Assembly (NCBI GenBank): GCA_963747735.1
Contig: CAVVGE010000005.1
Span: 633,931 to 697,930 of the forward strand
Source: AP-15 sp963747735
GTDB taxonomy: Bacteria > Pseudomonadota > Alphaproteobacteria > ATCC43930 > CGMCC-115725
DNA: 64,000 nt
Reading direction: 5' to 3'
Shown here one piece after another: positions 60,684-64,000 of this stretch (position 1 is its first letter; the number at the start of each line of letters is the position of its first letter). The translations under genes were made by a program, and so were the position numbers. A model generated the notes under the pieces. It ran no database searches. It was not told the origin of the DNA and saw only the letters and a list, made by a program, of their open reading frames with translations.

Positions 60684-62793
60684 AGAAACATATCAAACAC
60701 CTTCTATCATGGTGATAGACAACACTGAATTAGATACACAGACAGAGAATGATGATGAAAACGCAGTGCCTAATTTAGATGTTTATTACCAAGCACAAGA
60801 AGAAGTGACAGTGAAGTCACAGCAACAAAACGAAACAAGTCTGAAGACTGTAGACGCAGACACTGCAAACACAAACACGTATGCAGACGAAGTTAGTGTT
60901 AATGTCATACAAGACACACAACCAACAGAAAAAGATTTAGTACAACCAGATGCTAAACTTTTTGAGTATCAATACCAACCAGTTGACATGGCAAAATTAC
61001 AACGCCAGTGTCCAGAACTCGGACCAATGATAGATTATTTACAAACAGGTAAACTGACAGATGACACAAATGTCAATAAACAAATAATAGCCTCCTCGGA
61101 ATATTTTTTTGTTAAAGATGATGGTGTGTTGTATCACATTGAACCATCAAAACGCAAAAACTATGACAGAATTTCAATGTTCGTAGAACAACTCGCAATT
61201 CCTCAGTCGTTACGAGCTGAAATTACAAGAGGTTGTCATAACCAATACTGTCATCATGGTGCTGATCGCACTTATGCTGTTTTGAAGGCCAGATTCTTTT
61301 TCAATCAGGCATACAAATATGTCAGAGGTTACGTACAAAATTGTGAAATTTGTCAAAAAGCAAAAAGAGAGATACACTACAAAAAGCACGTACTACATCC
61401 AATACCTGTAAATGATCTGTTCAGTCGGTTCCACATCGACATTCTGACACTTGATTGTCCTGATAGTCAGAATCGCACACATGTTCTCACAGTAATAGAG
61501 GCACTTTCACGGTACCCGGAAATTTTCATACTCAAGACCATGACGGCTACTGAGATTGCTGAAATCTTGTTCAAGGAAGTCTTTACACGATACGGAGCAC
61601 CTTGCTCGATCCTCAGTGACGCCGGTTCCAATTTGATTGGCAAGGTCATGACAAAATTGGCAGAGATGTTTCAAGTTAAACGCCTCGTAGCGTCGTCTCA
61701 CCATCAACAGACTAATGGTCGTCTGGAGCGCTTCCATAGCACTTTACTTAACGCCTTAAGATGTGCAAAGCTTCAATTTCCTGACCGACCTTGGGATGAC
61801 CTTCTTCCGCCAATCCTAGCCGCTCTCAGAGGAGTAGTATCCGACAATTCTGGATTCTCAGCGTTTGAGATCATGTTTGGTAAACCAATGAGATTACCTC
61901 TTGAAAATACTTTACCAAAACCTGAAACAACAAACACTACGCCGGCTGTAGCAGCGTACGTAGCAAACATGGTACCACGCCTACTTTTACTGCGTCAAAT
62001 TGCAAGGGAAAACACGAAGGACAATCAACAAACATTCACAGATCAATACAACAAGAAAGCAATGCTACGCAACTTTAGCGTAGGTTCAAAAGTACTATTG
62101 ACAACGCCTTGTAATGAAAAGGGTCAATTAAAAATCGGAAGTAGAAAAACGGGTCCGTGGCTTGTCGTAGCAAGACTCCCAGACCGAACGGATAACTATG
62201 TACTAAGATGTTGCAAAACATTTAAAGCACACAAAAGTCCAGTACATCCAAACAGACTAAGTTTTTTCTACAGTGACGAAAACAATCTTTACCAAGCAGG
62301 GGTCGATCAAGACACAAACTACGACCCACCCACAAATGATATGTTACAAGCAGATATTCCGCTACAATCTTCTCAAGATTGTATACAACAGCCACAACCT
62401 GTTGTACAAGTAACAACAAATGCAACAACAACAGCGGGAGGAGACTCTCAATCTCCTACCCCAACACAGAAGAACTCTGCAGGGCAATTTGCGGGAGGGG
62501 GAAACCATCAGTCCCAACCTCAGTATGCAACCCCGCCTCAGCCTCCTACTTCGTTAACAACTGGAGTAATTCCTTCAGCCCAACTGGCCGCTCCTAAACG
62601 CCGGTGGTACTTAGCTGAAAAATTAACGAAAATGAAACGTGTGGGAACACAGCGTCATTTCCTTGTAAAATGGGCTGACCCAGACGCAAAACCTTCATGG
62701 GAGTCTGAAAAAGATGTAAGCGAAGCATTATTAAATGAATTTTTTATAAGATACACTTTAACAGGCACACGCAGAAAGAGACGTAAGTCTTAG
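60613..62793 (+). CDS. Pol: integrase with C-terminal chromodomain
   Basis: A 726-codon frame, +1 relative to the RT ORF and overlapping it; the integrase frame is open from 60,541. After an acidic linker come the HHCC zinc domain (CHNQYCHHGADRTYAVLKAR to CEICQKAK) and the DD35E core: FHIDIL, LSDAGSN, and Glu in NGRLERFHS, with exactly 35 residues between second Asp and Glu. Near 663-718 a chromodomain is present: WYLAEKLTKM then RHFLVKWADPDAKPSWESE. Integration may be directed to marked chromatin. How the ORF is expressed (frameshift, own ATG, or a sequence error) is unknown. Confidence 0.9.
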   Translation: MTLQHKQKPSNNTQDRDTTVETDEETYQTPSIMVIDNTELDTQTENDDENAVPNLDVYYQAQEEVTVKSQQQNETSLKTVDADTANTNTYADEVSVNVIQDTQPTEKDLVQPDAKLFEYQYQPVDMAKLQRQCPELGPMIDYLQTGKLTDDTNVNKQIIASSEYFFVKDDGVLYHIEPSKRKNYDRISMFVEQLAIPQSLRAEITRGCHNQYCHHGADRTYAVLKARFFFNQAYKYVRGYVQNCEICQKAKREIHYKKHVLHPIPVNDLFSRFHIDILTLDCPDSQNRTHVLTVIEALSRYPEIFILKTMTATEIAEILFKEVFTRYGAPCSILSDAGSNLIGKVMTKLAEMFQVKRLVASSHHQQTNGRLERFHSTLLNALRCAKLQFPDRPWDDLLPPILAALRGVVSDNSGFSAFEIMFGKPMRLPLENTLPKPETTNTTPAVAAYVANMVPRLLLLRQIARENTKDNQQTFTDQYNKKAMLRNFSVGSKVLLTTPCNEKGQLKIGSRKTGPWLVVARLPDRTDNYVLRCCKTFKAHKSPVHPNRLSFFYSDENNLYQAGVDQDTNYDPPTNDMLQADIPLQSSQDCIQQPQPVVQVTTNATTTAGGDSQSPTPTQKNSAGQFAGGGNHQSQPQYATPPQPPTSLTTGVIPSAQLAAPKRRWYLAEKLTKMKRVGTQRHFLVKWADPDAKPSWESEKDVSEALLNEFFIRYTLTGTRRKRRKS

Positions 62794-63425
62794 AACCTAA
62801 GGGTTTGTGTCTCTCTGTTGTAGGACGCGTACTACATCAGAGAGGATAAATCTATAAACGGTGAAAAGACAAACGAATCTACTACGTGAGTCTGGGTTTA
62901 ACTTTTCGCACTAGTGCACAGGTACGATTAGTTAGTTTAAATAAGTTTTTTTTGATTTTGAGTTAACTCCCAATTCTGACATTTAAAAAGAAATAAAAAG
63001 ATACTAGTAAGCTATAACTGCCGAAGTTAAAAACATTTTACGCAGCAAATCAAGTTACGATAATTTTGATTTAAAACAGCTTAGTATCTACGAAACAGAA
63101 ATTGTTACAAAGTCTTCGCAAATTTTATTTTATTGGAAGATCTAGACTTCTATTTTATGTTCTTGTACTTTTGAGTAAAGACATCGGCTGTAGATTGTTA
63201 ATTATTCAATTACACGCTGTGTAAATACTGCAAAGAAAACTAAAAACAATTACGACTTAACTAAAACACAAAACTCGCAGTAATTTACTTAAAATTTTTG
63301 GATTAGGAATTTGTTCGGCCAAACAAACTTTCTTTTCCACCGTTTTTTTAATAATAAAATCGTGTTTGAAAATTAGCAGCAGTTAAGAACGCACTTTGTT
63401 TTACAAAAACAAAATCCAAAACAAA
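62794..63425 (+). other. Spacer between pol and env
   Basis: About 630 AT-rich bases without a plausible ORF. Right after pol a hairpin is found at 62,811-62,844: arms CTCTCTGTTGTAG and CTACATCAGAGAG pair with one mismatch across an eight-base loop. GTAAGT in the last pol codons (62,783) resembles a splice donor. The rest is featureless to me. Confidence 0.5.
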
Positions 63426-64000
63426 ATGGCTGATTTTCTTTTATATCTCATACTCACCTCTATACTGGGGCAAAGCAAACCCGCCCAGCAGAGTGAAGAT
63501 ATAACACGACTGAATGCAGGAATCCATATGAGTTATAAAGGCAGTACACAACTTGTCAGCGCCGTATGGAGACATGTAGCCATAATTAAGCTACCTGAAA
63601 CCGTCCAATCCAACCAATTCGATGTTTCTGCACATGTAAGAAAGACACAACACGAACACGTACAGTACAGCCCAGATGATGGTCAGTATTGTCAGAGAGC
63701 TAGAAAACAAAATGATGTATCAGAACTTTGCAAGAAATACAAACCACAAATTAACCTATTACACGAAATATCAGAAGATATCACAGCAGAAATAGTACAA
63801 ATATTAATAAACATTTACGCCGTGATACCAAGCCGCCCAGAAACCACACAAGTCAGACGAGGACTAGGAGATTTCATTGGGGAAGGCCTGTCCTACATTT
63901 TCGGGCTAGCTACAGAAAAAGAAGTAAATTTGCTGAAACTCACACAACAGAAACCAATAGCACAAAGAAATGAAGAACTACAAGTACTAAAACGATTTTC
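63426..64000 (+). CDS. env: Env-like fusion glycoprotein, 5' part (runs off the window)
   Basis: The ORF opens at ATG 63426 (CAAAATGG) and is unbroken to the window end, 191 codons so far. A signal peptide (ADFLLYLILTSILGQ) begins it. At about residues 147-167 VRRGLGDFIGEGLSYIFGLA is a furin-like cleavage site followed by a glycine-rich fusion-peptide-like segment, the pattern of errantivirus Env and baculovirus F proteins. Cysteines before the site (YCQRA, ELCKKY) fit the disulfide-linked receptor subunit. The rest, including the membrane anchor, is missing. Confidence 0.78.
   Translation, partial: MADFLLYLILTSILGQSKPAQQSEDITRLNAGIHMSYKGSTQLVSAVWRHVAIIKLPETVQSNQFDVSAHVRKTQHEHVQYSPDDGQYCQRARKQNDVSELCKKYKPQINLLHEISEDITAEIVQILINIYAVIPSRPETTQVRRGLGDFIGEGLSYIFGLATEKEVNLLKLTQQKPIAQRNEELQVLKRF

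Larger units (their letters stand above)
53973..64000 (+). mobile_element. Env-bearing Ty3/Gypsy (errantivirus-like) LTR retroelement, incomplete at 3' end
   Basis: At least 10 kb of AT-rich DNA with retroviral gene order: coiled-coil ORF, gag with zinc knuckles, protease-RT-RNase H, integrase with chromodomain, then env. Codon use and composition are alien to the preceding 54 kb. Reading frames by position modulo 3 are 1, 0, 0, 1, 0. Neither LTR end nor a primer-binding site could be fixed; the 3' LTR would lie beyond the window. The element type is found in animals, so the DNA probably derives from a host. Confidence 0.9.

Noticed and set aside
53973..64000. Retroelement as part of a bacterial prophage or bacterial retron
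   Set aside because: Gene order, zinc knuckles, chromodomain, Env and base composition are those of a eukaryotic LTR element; no bacterial retron or DGR feature is present.

Overview
The window joins two unrelated kinds of DNA. Positions 1 to about 53,972 are a dense, GC-rich bacterial chromosome segment (roughly two-thirds G+C by eye). It looks alphaproteobacterial: an ATP12-type F1-ATPase assembly factor, an isovaleryl-CoA dehydrogenase of mitochondrial type, DUF192 and DUF2277 proteins, COG4705 and DUF1640-like proteins, and many palindromic intergenic repeats of the kind seen in Rhodospirillales and Rhizobiales. Positions from about 53,973 to the end are AT-rich eukaryotic DNA: an env-bearing Ty3/Gypsy (errantivirus-like) LTR retroelement of the type found in animals. 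The join cuts a glycogen-debranching-type gene in mid-ORF. The simplest reading is a chimeric contig from a host-plus-bacterium sample. Integration into a living bacterium is not shown.

Bacterial part. 1-20.2 kb: housekeeping and metabolism (CPA1 antiporter with a cyclic-nucleotide domain, MlaC-like protein, ATP12, RluA-family synthase, RarA, LipB, tRNA-Leu(GAG), isovaleryl-CoA dehydrogenase, molybdenum hydroxylase), mixed with PEP-CTERM exported proteins and a HicAB pair with a broken toxin. 20.2-23.6 kb: PanB, a DMT exporter, MsrQ. 23.6-28 kb: a GC-poorer accessory island with a soluble/membrane gene pair, a degraded IS1-like transposase, and an XRE-ImmA protease gene with a partner. 28-31 kb: another PEP-CTERM protein, phosphonoacetate hydrolase, and a second HicAB pair whose toxin has a nonsense codon. 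31-49 kb: an NMT1/SsuABC-type ABC importer, Usp protein, BNR propeller protein, enolase-superfamily enzyme, amino-acid permease, quinone reductase, MFS carrier with a two-subunit TPP decarboxylase, and two luciferase-like monooxygenases. 49.5-50.7 kb: an IS110 transposase broken by a small dispersed repeat and carrying seven 20-bp tandem units. 51-54 kb: glycosyltransferase and truncated debranching enzyme.

Retroelement part. It has a TATA-containing leader with an array of degenerate hairpin repeats, a long coiled-coil ORF, a gag with two zinc knuckles, a UAG stop followed by an open in-frame path into protease-RT-RNase H, an integrase with a C-terminal chromodomain in another frame, and the 5' part of an env gene with a furin-like site and fusion-peptide-like segment that runs off the window.

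Several bacterial genes carry single-base frame breaks in G/C-rich runs. This could be real decay or uncorrected long-read errors, and it matters for how the broken genes and the junction are judged.
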